DNA from: Welwitschia mirabilis
Lineage: Eukaryota > Gnetophyta > Gnetopsida > Welwitschiales
DNA: 24,470 bases
Assembly: GCA_051453625.1 (NCBI GenBank)
Contig: JBOZIK010000001.1
Location: 203,532,592-203,557,061, forward strand
Direction of reading: 5' to 3'
The position numbers and the translations under genes are program-made. The notes below the pieces were generated by a model. That model worked only from the letters and a program-made list of their open reading frames with translations. It was not told the DNA's origin and did not search any database. Of the stretch, positions 1 through 10,776 are shown piece by piece; the stretch's first letter is position 1; each line of letters begins with the position of its first letter.

Positions 1-1022
1 ATGCACTTCTTCTTTTAAGCTTCATTGACACTTCTCCATGTATAATCTAGTTGAATTTTTACTTCAATGATTTATATGGATAATATAGAATCTTAAAGTC
101 TAATAAGTTAAGGAAAGAATGTGTGAAGTAAGGCTATGCAAGAATAGACCAAGTAAGTACATAAGAGATTTTTAGATTTAGTTGAGAGTGATCAATGTCT
201 AATCCATAAGGTTGAGGTGCATAATCCATATAAAAAAAATCATAAACTTAAATCATATAGTAATAGGATTGGCTAGTTTAATACTTATTATGAAGCTAAG
301 TATTACAAGATTCATGCCACCAATAACTCAAAATAAGTGTTTAGTTAATATAATAATTTCTTAAGATAAAAGGTTATTTTAAGATTTACTAAGAATAGAA
401 TATAGGCTAACCAAATAAGCCAAAGAGTTAATACATTGATACAAGTAGTAACTCATGATAATATAAAGAGAATATTTTGCACGTTAATGAGGAAAAACTT
501 CAACTATATATTTCTTAAGAGCTAGGAAGTTTTCCTTTGGTAGGGGTAAAGAATTAATTCATTACATTGACTTTTCATTCCAACTTACATTACTAATGAA
601 ATTAATTTCTATGCCTTTTTGATTAATTTTGTTTTCTTATCTGAGAAAATTTCATTCTTCTTCACTCGTCCTTATAATTTTATTGATGTTATCATAACTA
701 TATCATCTTATATCTTCATAGACTTAGTACTTAACATGACACTATCTCTTCTTTAATACATTATTGCTATAAAAAATAATAAAAATTCCATGAAAACTTT
801 TAATAGGAGTGGGAGGAGAATTAACTTTAATAAGAACAACCACTAAATATCACTAGATGACTTCTTCTACATACTTGTTATAGGTTTTTATTATTTCTTC
901 CTTTCAAAGAAGTTCCTAACATATAGAAAACATCCCATGTTCTTGAAATAATTAGTTATATTTCATAACTAATCATTTCTTAATATTTTCATGAATCTAT
1001 CTATTCCTTGAGTTAGATAACT
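1..1022 (-). other. Unrecognised interior of a minus-strand gypsy-like element
   Basis: This stretch lies downstream, in minus-strand sense, of a gag-tail remnant and a primer binding site, so it should be the continuation of the same element (end of gag, protease and beyond). Reading all frames I found no protease DSG/DTG site, no reverse transcriptase motif and no zinc knuckle that I would defend. Stops are dense in every frame. The assignment rests on position only. Confidence 0.25.
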
Positions 1023-1234
1023 CTACTTTCTTCCTCGAAGTTTATGTGTTGCTCTAGTGTTAACTGAAGCCTTATTTACTCTACTTCTTCCTCTGATCAT
1101 ACCTAAATTCTGAGTGAGTGGTTTCTTCTAAGGTTGTATTATTTTAATATCTTGAAATACTATTCTTTTTGCTCTAATAATTGTATTCATGATGCATAAT
1201 TCTTTACTAATTCTGACCTTCTCTAAGGCTTCTA
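1023..1234 (-). pseudogene. Remnant of the C-terminal part of a Ty3/gypsy-like Gag
   Basis: On the minus strand about 71 codons are interrupted by a single stop, which is unusually open for DNA this AT-rich. The peptide begins with a helical segment starting VEALEKVRISKEL, passes through a basic stretch with RAKR, and ends in an Arg/Gly/Ser-rich part containing GMIRGRSRVNKA. This order (acidic helix, then a basic Gln/Arg/Gly-rich linker) resembles the end of Gag in plant chromovirus-type gypsy elements, just before the CCHC zinc knuckle. The expected knuckle is not recognisable afterwards. In a living element Gag would package the RNA in cytoplasmic particles. The primer binding site at 1936-1951 lies upstream in the same sense, at a plausible distance. 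The frame cannot produce a functional protein. The family call is an inference from composition and context, not from a diagnostic motif. Confidence 0.33.
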
Positions 1235-1935
1235 CAAGTATCTTTACTTAAAATAAGTTGACTTAACCTCAAATTACTAGATGTAGATCAGTTATAACTC
1301 TTTTGAATTTTACTTCTTAATACCTACTTATAATATTATAGAATTTGTTAGCCTTCACATTTATGAAAAATTTTAAGATGAATCTACCTCTATATATTCT
1401 TTTAAATCTTTCAATTCATAAGTATTAAAAATGTCAATCAAAGTCTTTTTGCATTTCATCATATTTCTACATCCCATCGTATAGTTTTTATTCTAATAAG
1501 TTGATGTGTAGTGAAGTTGAATGATTCTAATTTGTTTTACATACATATCAATCATGATTCCACATGTGCCATGTTATTAACACCTTAGAAAGTTGGTGGA
1601 ATCATCATCTTAACTTACACCATTAGAGAATTTCTATCTTCCCACTTATTGCTTACTCATAAGCTCATCCACTAGGTTACTAACTATATTTATTAAAGTT
1701 GTAACTTTAGTTTGTCAGATAAATATTCTTCTTAGGGCAATGTTAAATTAATAGGAATCAATCTACACATATTACAAGCCTAAATTTCCATGTTAGAACT
1801 TACAACTTAAACAAAGTTAAACTGAGTGAAATTGCATCTTACATTTTAACAATAGTTATATCTAGTAAATTTGTTAATCTATGCTTAATGTTGAAATGAC
1901 TTTACAATAATTACATCTAGCAAAATCACAACCTA
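1235..1935 (-). other. Expected leader and N-terminal gag region, not recognisable
   Basis: Between the primer binding site and the gag-tail remnant one expects the leader and the start of gag on the minus strand. Frames are broken every few codons and no conserved gag block could be defended. Confidence 0.25.
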
Positions 1936-1951
1936 GGTTCTAATATCAAAA
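1936..1951 (-). other. Decayed primer binding site (tRNA-iMet type)
   Basis: The minus strand reads TTTTGATATTAGAACC, close to the common plant retrotransposon site TGGTATCAGAGCC that pairs with the 3' end of initiator tRNA-Met. Most of the differences are transitions (G to A, C to T), as expected from deamination of methylated cytosines. It directly abuts a TG/CA-type LTR end at 1952, which supports the call and fixes the element as minus-strand with its interior to the left. Confidence 0.5.
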
Positions 1952-2321
1952 TGTAAACCCCCAAAGTTTGAGATATCTTAGGAGAAATATTATAATATAA
2001 TACCAAGAATTTCTAGTAATAATAATTAACTAAAATGAACAATGTAATTATACACCTAGATTTTTTTATCTGAAGGCTAGAATAATTTAAGTTTTTTTAC
2101 TCTTAAGTTTATATATTTTAGAAGTTTGAGTCTGACTTATGCAAGCACATAAATAGATTTTTTAGATATAAAATTTATTAATGATTATTTAATTATTAAT
2201 CTCATGGATTAATTTTGTAAAGTTTTTCTATGCATATGGTTAGATATATTTGATTAGATTATAGTTACTTAAATGAGACATTAAGATTTATAGATAGCCT
2301 ATAAGTGATTAAAATCACATA

Positions 2322-2347
2322 ATATATATATATATATATATATATAT
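2322..2347. repeat. (AT)n microsatellite, 26 bp
   Basis: Uninterrupted alternation of A and T over 26 bases. A simple repeat with no coding or structural role visible. Confidence 0.95.
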
Positions 2348-2386
2348 TAAGCTCAGTATGCAAATATTTAGTTTTTTCTATTACTT

Positions 2387-2447
2387 GAAGTTGAACCTTC
2401 AACCTTAATGATAACATTCTTATAAGATATCCACTACACTCTTACCA
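2387..2447 (-). mobile_element. tRNA-like Pol III promoter, probable SINE head
   Basis: The minus strand has a box A-like segment at 2431-2447 (TGGTAAGAGTGTAGTGG) followed 34 bases later by a box B-like GGTTCAACTTC at 2387-2397. This spacing and order are those of a tRNA gene internal promoter. The sequence between them does not fold into a convincing cloverleaf, so a tRNA-derived SINE is more likely than a tRNA gene. The 3' body and tail cannot be delimited. It lies inside the proposed left LTR, which would make it a later insertion. Confidence 0.38.
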
Positions 2448-4532
2448 TGTCAATTGTAAAGAAAAGACTATAGAACCAAGAAATATTACAAATTGATGCA
2501 AGTTCTAAGCAAGTAAGGGGCATTCTATTACCATTATTTAAATGGACTCATATTCATAACCTATGAATCTCTAATATGACTCAGTAATTGATAAGGGCAT
2601 TGGCTAAGTAGACATAAATTCATTAGCAATCAAATTGCATTCAAAACATTAATTTGCATTTTAAAATAGTAAAGTGTTTCCACTAAGAGTTAATCTCATA
2701 ACTTCTTGAAGCCATCTCCATAGCCTAATCATTACACCATGACACATTTAACTAAAATAAAAATGCCACCAACCAAAACATAGGACTAATCACAAGAAAT
2801 AATGACAAAATTATCATGTGAATGAATCTAAGATTCTTCAAAGAAAAAGAGTAACATAATAGTAACAGGAAGGGTCGTCTCTTAAAATGCACCATTTTGA
2901 AAATCTATCATAGAATTTAAACTCACATAAAGATGACTATAGTGAAGGGCATATAATAAGAATGCTATTGAAAGGTTTGATAGACTAGCATAGACCCGAA
3001 TCATACCTTGAAAAGGATAAGAAGACTAACCATAATTAGATACTTTCAATTTCTTGATTCTACCTTGAAGTAGCATCTCAACTTGCAAAAGCACCTGGCT
3101 AATCTAATGGAAAGAAGAAATCTAAAAAAATTAACTAATAATAGAGAATCACATTGCAATCAAGAAGTCTAGTGATCTAATATCGGCATCATTCAGTGCA
3201 GTTCAAGAACCATCAATAGTTAAACAAAGACATTTTAAGTATAAAAATGAGCAATGTTAAAGCACATGAACTTTAGGCATCCAATCTTAATTATTTGCAA
3301 AATGGTCTTTCACCAGCTCTCACCAAATGTTGTAATGGTAAAGGACATCATGAAGGTAGAGAGTGGGTAATATTTTTTAAGAGAAGAAGAAGATAGTTAA
3401 TGCATACATGATAATGCTAAGCATTAAAGTGGTTATGAATGCTTTATTGAAAGAGTATTAAAAAGGAAAGGTTCATTTCAAATTCTTGATTTGCAAAATA
3501 CTTGGGCCTTCTTTCATACAAGACATGGATCACTATTGGTACATGGTAGATGCCTAATTCTTCATCCATGATAATGCACTCTGCAGCATTGATCTTTTAG
3601 GCTATGATACATTATTTTTTTTACTTAGTGTAGTGGTCTGTTACTAATAAAGAACATATGGTATAACAGTAACTGATTGAAAAAAGCCACATGAATGATC
3701 GACAGTTTAAATCACAATGTTTCCATCGAACCATTATATTCTATTAAATCCCCCACATGGAGCCTCTTAAATTTCTCTAATATTTTACTGATACTTTTAC
3801 TAATATAACCTCTTCTTAAATATTATTTAATGATAAAATAATTATAAGGGAGGAGAAGAGAATACACTTATCAGGCCTTTATTAGAACTTTTACTACTCC
3901 TAGATTAATTTCTAATTAAAATCATACTATTTTCTAAATAATTCAACTACACTAATTACAACATGTATATTAATCAAGTAGTTAGTAAATGACCACTAGC
4001 ATCATAATCAATTCATAATTCCAAATTTAATATTCATAAATAGACTATAAATTCTTATGAAATGACTAAAAGTGATGTATAAAAATATATTATTAGTTTT
4101 ATATAAGGGATAGATCAAGAAAGGATATCCTAAATTTTACAATCAATGTAACTTTGAGGTAATTACAGAACTAAAGACTTTAAGTTTTTAAATAAAATTC
4201 ATTAAGAAAAACATAAAGAACATGCAACAACTTTTTCATCTTTTTATAACATTTTCCATGAAAGATAATTAGAATACAATGTTTAATATCAAACTAAGAA
4301 ATTTCATAATTTATATTGATTATATAAACAAAATCAGAGTTTAACTATTAATGCAAATCTGTGAAGTAATATTTAAGAAAAGTGTAACATATCCTTAAAT
4401 CATGGTCATACAACATTAAAATTTCATAATTTATGAAGGATTACAAGATTATTTAGTAAAATTTCCAACACTAGAACATTAATTCTTTACATCCTTGTTC
4501 TCACATCAATAATTATTCTTCCATAATTTCCA

Positions 4533-4541
4533 CCTTTTATA
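4533..4541 (-). promoter_or_regulatory. TATA-like box in the left LTR
   Basis: The minus strand reads TATAAAAGG. It lies about 200 bases downstream, in minus-strand sense, of the repeat array at 4736-5060. The two related LTRs further right also have arrays upstream of their TATA box. In DNA this AT-rich a chance match is possible. Confidence 0.35.
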
Positions 4542-4735
4542 CAAAAGTATGAAATGAGAACTATGAAAATCTCATAGCCCCTAGTATGGTCTCAGCAAGA
4601 ATATGTGATTTAATAAGAATATTTAAGAGTTAAGATAAGAAAAACAAATTAAAAATTCAAGAGGATCAAAATATAATATAGACACTAACCTTATGGTTAT
4701 GAATGATAATATTTTATATATTAAAATATCTCAAT

Positions 4736-5060
4736 CACTGCATTACCGTATTTGGCTATCTATGAAGCTCACCGTCTCATTTAATTATCTATGATTTTCA
4801 TATAATATTTAACTTCACTACCTAATTTAACAAGCTGTAAAGCCCACTACCTCATTTGGTGATCTATGATTCTATATATATATATATATCATTAACTTCA
4901 CTACCTTGTTTGGTGATCTCTGGAGCCCATTGTCTCAATTGGTGATCCGTGATAAATCTAATATCCCCACTGCCTCATTCAGCAATCTATGAAATTCTTA
5001 CTTCACTACCTCATTCGGCAATTTGTAAAGCCTACTAGCTCATTGAATGATCTATGGAAA
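4736..5060. repeat. Imperfect ~30-bp tandem array, about nine units
   Basis: Units share the core CACTACCTCATTYGGTGATC followed by TATGA or TGTAA. I count copies starting near 4738, 4769, 4815, 4843, 4896, 4927, 4966, 5000 and 5029. Unit starts alternate between CCCACT-like and CTTCACT-like, hinting at a two-unit higher-order repeat. Spacing ranges from about 28 to 53 bases; the longest interval contains a TA run at 4873-4889. The array is more GC-rich than its surroundings. It lies upstream of the TATA-like box of the proposed left LTR. Confidence 0.85.
4873..4889. repeat. (TA)n microsatellite inside the 30-bp array
   Basis: A 17-base TA run that interrupts the regular spacing of the array and so probably arose or expanded after it. 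Confidence 0.9.
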
Positions 5061-5599
5061 TCCATAACCATAAGTTTAACAAAATGATATCAAGAAACCT
5101 AGATAAGTATGATCACAACATATCACCTCAAACCATGGCTTTCAATATCTTGATGAAAAGGTAAATATGATAAGGATTAATCATGAACTATAATCTCATA
5201 CAAAGAAAGATAACATCAAGATATTGATAAAAATAATAAATGGAGATGAGACATGTATTAACACAGAGTTTATCTTATTCAAGTAACACATGATTTAACA
5301 TTTAACTTACAAGAATATATACACATCAATCTTAATAATAAAATGCATAAGAAAGGACCATCAAGGAAACACAAAATTATAGAACCACACCCATATGTTC
5401 ACTATTTAAAGACCTTTTAGGTTTTTAGAGCTATTAAGCCTCTCAAGCTTCGAAGATTTTAAGGCAAGATTGTTTTTGAAAAACAAACTATACTTGAGGA
5501 AGGGAGGACTCTATTTAAAGTGAGAGAACATGCATAAGATGATAAACTCAAGAATATGAAAGGATATAACATAAAGAAATTATTAAGAGGGGATTTACA

Positions 5600-7192
5600 T
5601 AATGTCTCATAAAAGATTGCCTATCCATCAGGTTCTTTTAATAATATAAATAATGATAATGCTTCACATTTAATAATGAGGAAAAAGGATATATAACATG
5701 CCTCCACAATTTACATTTAATGCATAAATTTCAGGAAACTACACCAAAATGAAAATAAATAAAATCATCACCACTACAAAAACATTCTTGAGAATTATAA
5801 GTAATATTTTTAATCAAGAAAAAGAAACTTAAGGCACAATGTAATATAATAGCATCTCAAAAACATAATATTTAGATTAGTTAGAGATTTTAAAATAATT
5901 AAATCTTTATAAATATTTTATTAAACTTATTCTTCATAACTTTTTAAAATAAATAAAAATGTGGACATGACAAAACATCTGATTAAGTGCCAAAGTAAGT
6001 GATCTTACTAATTTACCCTTATTATTTGGTCAAGGAAGATCATCTAGATGGAATGATCAACATTAACTCATTTTTATAGGTAATTGATTTTTCTGCAACT
6101 GCCTCTTTTAGTTCTTATGGTTTTGTGAGTCCTTTTTGTATTTAATCTTCCATTTTATTTACTATTTTACATCCTTTAATTCCTCCCCTAGTGGCTCCTA
6201 CATATTTGAGCTCTAATATAGACAGATCTCTTCTTGCTATGGTAGCCAACTTAGTACTAAAACTTTAGTTGCTGCTTACTCAAATTAATTAAGTAGAGTA
6301 CTTGAAGGGAATGACATCAAATAAGATATAGAGTAATCATGTAGGAAGGATGATTTTATTTATCAAAATTAATATGGTTGTAACTTTGAAAAAGATTTTT
6401 ATCATGCTAGTTTAAATATCTTTTCTCCACACTGTCCTATGGATGACTTCTAAAATCTCATACAAAGTAGTTTTTAGCTTCTTATTAATGATCTTGAGGT
6501 GGTTCATTACATGTTTTACCATAAGATGCATTAATTTGAGTCTTTAAATGTTGTCTTTGTCTATTGGAGGTAAATTTTTCTATTTTCTAAACTATTTTAA
6601 AAGGTACTCCTTTCTATTTTACTTAGTATTTCTTCTAAAGATAACCTATGCTAGACCCTCCTTGATTGGAAAATCAATTCCTCTATAATAATCAAGCACA
6701 TATTGAGATGGTACTTACCATTTTAGTCATAAAGATGCACATAACAGTCATTTAGAGTGGGTGATAAATCATTCTTTTGGAAGAATCTTTATCATCAAGG
6801 AATATTTATGCTCCTTTAATCATCAACATCACATGTTGAAGGAGCATTTAGCAAATTCTTTAAAATGTATCATTACTTTTTTAATCATCATTATATTTAG
6901 TTTATTACTTTGGAATATCTACTTCTTGATAATGAAGAAAAGGCAATTCTCTCAAATATTCTTAGATCTTTTATTGATGTTTCTTCCTCATATGGGATTC
7001 CTAATTGGGATGTGCCTTAATGTGATGATGGCTTTTTTTATGTGTTATCTCCTAACTACCTTTTAATTTTTTATTTAGCTTAGTATAATTTTATCTTTAG
7101 TGGAAAGTTAGCTATGTTTTATGGTAGTAAAAATGATTATTTACATATACTTTTTAGGATATTTGAAAGATAGCTATTTACTATCCTAATTT
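5600..7192. other. About 1.6 kb without a recognisable feature
   Basis: The stretch follows, in minus-strand sense, a primer binding site at 7193-7205, so it could be the leader and gag of a second element. A minus-strand frame around 6290-6740 is somewhat open but still has about eight stops in 140 codons, near chance for this composition. A plus-strand open frame at 6761-7066 is a string of hydrophobic residues with no family resemblance. I assign no gene. Confidence 0.3.
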
Positions 7193-7205
7193 CTCTAATA
7201 CCAAT
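7193..7205 (-). other. Primer binding site (tRNA-iMet type)
   Basis: The minus strand reads ATTGGTATTAGAG, one transition away from the standard ATTGGTATCAGAG. It begins immediately after an LTR end (CA at 7207-7206 on the minus strand). It is the best preserved primer binding site in the window. Confidence 0.62.
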
Positions 7206-7939
7206 TGTAATGATTCAAAATCATTTTAAAGGAAATTACATTCTTTAAGAATAGAAATAAGTAAAAATTATAATAATTTTAGTGCAAATTATAATAAAAA
7301 TAAGAAATGACATAAATAATAATTATGCTTTATTAATGATCAAAAAATATGAAACTTCCCCATGTTAAACATCAGGAATTAGAGGATCAATTGACTAATT
7401 TATATGCTGAAATGCAAATCATGTGTTCAATTTAATACTTTCTTCCAATGAACCTTTTATATTGGATACGTGTAAATCTTAATAAATCTTATAAAAAATA
7501 GATTAGTATATAAGCATTAGCCCAAATGTCATACTCTAGAAAGGAATTTTGGAAATAAAATTAGAATATTAATTTAATTAAAAAAGAATAGAATTAAAAT
7601 GATTTTCTATTTAAGCTTCAGAATGATAAATTAATGAAAATGTAATGATGCAATGAATTAATGCAAGATGTAAAGATAAGATGCAAGCCTAAATGTAAAT
7701 TATAATCAACTTCATAGGAAATATTAGAATTTAATTTAAAATAACACTTTAATCAATATTTTATTAATCATAATGTTGGCTTACTCTTATTAAGCAAAAG
7801 GCTTCTTAATGAAGGAAACATAGCTTAACACCAAAAGATGTTCTTCTCTATAGCTAAGATGGATTCCTTACTAAAATTCTCCAACATCATAAGAAATTTT
7901 GATGCAACTAAGATAAGAAAATGGAAAACCTAAAGGATG

Positions 7940-7947
7940 TATTTATA
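7940..7947 (-). promoter_or_regulatory. TATA box of LTR copy 1
   Basis: The minus strand reads TATAAATA. The same box, with AACT just before it, occurs at the equivalent place in LTR copy 2 (12903-12910). Conservation between two diverged copies supports it as the Pol II promoter and sets the LTR direction as minus. Transcription would be expected to start some 30 bases further left. Confidence 0.6.
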
Positions 7948-8033
7948 AGTTTGCATTAATTATTCAAATCATCAAGGAGTAGTAATGGACTAGGACTAAT
8001 CATATCACTAGTTTTGTAACGTCATATTGGCAT

Positions 8034-8420
8034 AATATCTTCTTTTACATGTCTTCTTAATGTAATGTCTTCTTGGTGTAATGTCTTCTTTCACATGTCT
8101 TCATGATGTAATATCTTTTAAATGTAATATCTTCTTGGTGTAACATCTTCTTACTACATCATCTTCTTGATTGTTCTTGATATAATGTCTTCTTGATGTA
8201 ATATCTTTTTAATTATTTGGAACATCTTCTTGATATAAGATCTTCTTGATGTAATGTTTTCTTCATGTGATGTATTCTTAATGTAATGTTTCTTGATTAT
8301 GTGATATGTCTTCTTAATGTAACATCTTCTTATTATAATGTCTTCTTGATATAACATCTTCTTATTGTCATATATTCTAAGTATAATATCTTATTGATAT
8401 ATTTTCTTCTTAATTATGTA
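8034..8420. repeat. 16-bp tandem array in LTR copy 1, about 21 units
   Basis: The plus-strand unit is close to ATGTCTTCTTGATGTA. Most units are 16 bases, with some shortened or extended by a few bases near a recurring TTAATTATGTGGA-type variant. In minus-strand sense the array lies upstream of the TATA box, in U3. Open frames across it merely translate the repeat and are not genes. Confidence 0.9.
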
Positions 8421-8510
8421 AAATTTGTTATGATGAGTTTAACATTTGGTCCTTGGATCATGATGTCTTTACCAAATAATGCTATTACCATGTGTTTTCA
8501 ACATCATCAT

Positions 8511-8637
8511 CATGTTACTACCACATGTCATTGTGACATGTCATTCTTACATATTATTACCACATGTTACTATCACATGTCATTACCACATGTCACTACC
8601 AGATGTTATTTCCATATGTTACTATCCCATGTCTTCT
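8511..8637. repeat. 13-bp tandem array in LTR copy 1, about 10 units
   Basis: The plus-strand unit is close to ACCACATGTCATT, with the palindromic core ACATGT. It is distinct in unit and period from the neighbouring 16-bp array and lies further upstream in U3. The equivalent array occurs in LTR copy 2. Confidence 0.88.
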
Positions 8638-8798
8638 TCAAATAATCCATACTTAATTAATTTTGATTTAAAATATTATTAATTCTTTATCTTTGATATT
8701 TAACATTAAAAGTAGTTAATTTAAGCATAAAACACATACAAAGGACCTAAAAATACACTTAAAACATGATGTCAAATATGGATAATTTGGCTTTAACA

Positions 8799-8812
8799 TA
8801 GTTCCCCACTAA
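8799..8812 (-). other. Polypurine tract next to LTR copy 1
   Basis: The minus strand reads TTAGTGGGGAACTA, immediately before the LTR start TGTT. A short G-run ending one or two bases before TG is the usual plus-strand primer of gypsy elements. This makes LTR copy 1 the 3' LTR of the interior at 8799-12092. Confidence 0.52.
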
Positions 8813-10776
8813 GCATTTGACAGTCCCTGATAAAGAAAGTGAAAAAGAAACAAAGCAAGGCAAATTGAAAAAATAATAAAAAATAATACTTATGTATAAA
8901 GTATTTTACATTATTGAACATAGAGTGCATCTCATTTTAGCATATGAAACAAATATTCTATTTAAAAATTCAAAGAAATGGTTTTTATTTCATATATTAA
9001 AAAAGAAACATATTTTTAGTAACTAATATTCATTTCAATTAAAGCCAATCTTTTGAAAGTTATAAAGATTTCATCCCCATAAAGTAGATAAATTCATCCC
9101 AAGTTTTAAATAATTTTACTTATGATGATAAAAAAGAATGTGTTGAATGTTTCAAGGGATTAAAATAAAAACTAAAATATAAGAATGAAAAACACAAACA
9201 CAAAATAAGAAAGGAAAAGAGAGTAATCTAAAGCATTATGAAAATAAACATTGAACTACTTAGATCCTTAATTATAATCTTTCAAAACCTAATATTGCAT
9301 TTGAAAAGGGGGGAAAGAAAAATATTTTTCAAAATATCAAATTTATTTCTTCAATTCTTTGATCCTATGCTCAATAGAAATGGTATGGCTAATAACTTTA
9401 AAATTATCTAGCTTAATGAACAGAAACTAAACACATTGCATTAAAACATATTTTACTTAAAGTTAATCAGTTATGAAAATTATCTTATTCCTAATTAAAT
9501 ATACATGATTCTCAATTAGTAAAAAATCATAATTCTATTTTAATAGCATTGATAAAAATGATAATGTACTAATTAAAATTAACACATCATAGCTATAGTG
9601 TCAAGCATCAACTTGAAAGATGATTATTATTTAATAATACTTGATGATATGATAATAATGGCATAATTTAAGATTTATCTTCTTTTACCTTTGATTCCTC
9701 CCATTTTGGAGTGCTTATTTCTCAACCACTAACCTTACTTTTATCACAAGTGGTAAGATCTATCAGACAAAACATAGGTTGTTCAAGTAACTTTTTCCCT
9801 AGTGTGGTAATCCTTGAGATAGATTAGGAGTGATTACTAAAGTGATTTTATCATATAAAACAATATTTCTTTTGTCTCTCTTTTTCTTTTTATCTTTATA
9901 AATATGAAAAAAATACTTGTACATTATCAAAGTACTAATAACTTAAAAACCTAATGAACATGAAATTAATAAAGAGATAAAGCAAATACTATGAACAACC
10001 TATTCAATCACATTTTCCTATTCTAGGATGAGATTCATAGGCATTTAAATGCCTTTAAATGGGTTGAAATATAATTTATTATCTATAAATTATAAAAGCT
10101 TAAAATGCTTAAACATACTGAGAGGTATTGAGGAAAAGAAACTATTTAGATAATTACATTCACATAAGAGTAAGTGGTGGAAATATCTTTAAGAAAATAG
10201 GCTCCACTAAATAAATTATTACAAGTAGAATGTAGTTTCTTTACTTTGCATTTTATCCCTATGTCAAAAAGCTAGATATTCTAACATAGTTATTGCATTG
10301 TAATGTTTTACAAANNNNNGGACCAAACCATATAGAAACTAATTGATAGAAATGAAATGTATATGAAAATTTTTAAATTAAAAAAATTGATAAAAAATAC
10401 AATAAATTGATAACCATTTAATAATAAAAATTTCATAAGCCAAATAAGATATGAAGAATTTATAAATTTCATTAAAAAATAATTACTTATTGAATTAATG
10501 TAAAGCATGATTATCATAAATGGCACTACTAAAAGGATGGATCCAATAAATTTTTTAAAGTCTTATTAGGATGATTAATTAAGACATGTCTAGTAAGGCT
10601 AAGAAGCTCCTTAACATTTAACTCAAGACATATATTTGCATCATAAAGTTAAGGCTTTTCCCAATTTAATACTCCAAGGGATCTTAAATCATATTCTTTA
10701 AAAGGAGGAGGTAATGTCAAATGGGAATTAGAATAAATAATAGTATTTCATTTTCACTTAAACCATAAGTAAAAGA
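8813..10776 (-). other. Interior of the LTR pair, 3' part: nothing recognised
   Basis: About 2 kb in which an autonomous element would carry reverse transcriptase, RNase H and integrase on the minus strand. I found no YxDD, no DxxxD integrase signature and no HHCC finger in any frame. A five-base gap lies at 10315-10319. The element may be non-autonomous, or its pol may be erased. Confidence 0.4.
10315..10319. other. Assembly gap, 5 N
   Basis: Five undetermined bases. The open frame running through it on the minus strand has no family resemblance. Confidence 1.

Larger units (their letters stand above)
1952..5599 (-). mobile_element. Probable 5' LTR of the left gypsy-like element (right edge tentative)
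   Basis: The left edge on the plus strand begins TGTAAACCCCC next to a primer binding site, the usual arrangement for the end of a 5' LTR read on the minus strand. A matching inverted end, GGGGATTTACA, lies at 5589-5599, so the pair resembles the TGTAACACCCC / GGGGTGTTACA ends of many plant gypsy LTRs. No purine tract lies to the right of 5599, as expected for the outer side of a 5' LTR. Inside are a TATA-like box at 4533-4541, a ~30-bp repeat array upstream of it, and an apparent SINE promoter at 2387-2447. The implied length of about 3.6 kb is long but known for some Del/Tekay-type elements, and later insertions may have added to it. The left edge is fairly secure, the right edge only a proposal. 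Confidence 0.35.
7206..8798 (-). mobile_element. LTR copy 1 (~1.59 kb), gypsy-like, minus strand
   Basis: This segment and 12093-13686 are homologous along most of their length. Both have the same order on the plus strand: a region with AATACTTTCTTCC, a block with GAATGATAAATTAATGAAAA, a TATA box, the 16-bp array, the 13-bp array, and an end with TAATTTGGCTT. In minus-strand sense the LTR begins TGTTAAAGCC at 8798 and ends ATTACA at 7206, so it has TG/CA termini. A purine tract lies on its upstream side (8799-8812) and a primer binding site on its downstream side (7193-7205). One LTR normally has only one of these, so it may be shared by two interiors or mark a rearrangement. Divergence from copy 2, including many small indels, implies an old insertion. 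Confidence 0.72.

Noticed and set aside
2387-2447. A functional tRNA gene
   Set aside because: Box A and B are present but no acceptor stem or cloverleaf can be paired; a SINE head fits better.
5772-5784. CACTACAAAAACA, resembling the end of a CACTA DNA transposon
   Set aside because: No matching inverted end (TGTAGTG type) was found at a sensible distance, and a 13-base match alone is weak.
6761-7066. 101-codon open frame on the plus strand with hydrophobic runs
   Set aside because: Phe/Ile/Leu-rich strings arise readily from T-rich DNA. There is no signal-peptide logic, no family resemblance, and it overlaps a probable minus-strand element interior.
8154-8357. Minus-strand open frame with repeating YIKK / HQEDI peptides, and its like at 12919-13101
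   Set aside because: These are translations of the 16-bp tandem array; the peptide periodicity is that of the DNA repeat.
8034-8637. CRISPR-like arrangement of short repeats
   Set aside because: Units are directly adjacent, imperfect and without unique spacers, and the context is a plant LTR.
8394-8682. Plus-strand His/Cys-rich open frames resembling zinc-binding repeats, and their like at 13354-13570
   Set aside because: They are translations of the 13-bp ACATGT array in two frames. The equal openness of overlapping frames shows it is a DNA repeat, not a metal-binding protein.
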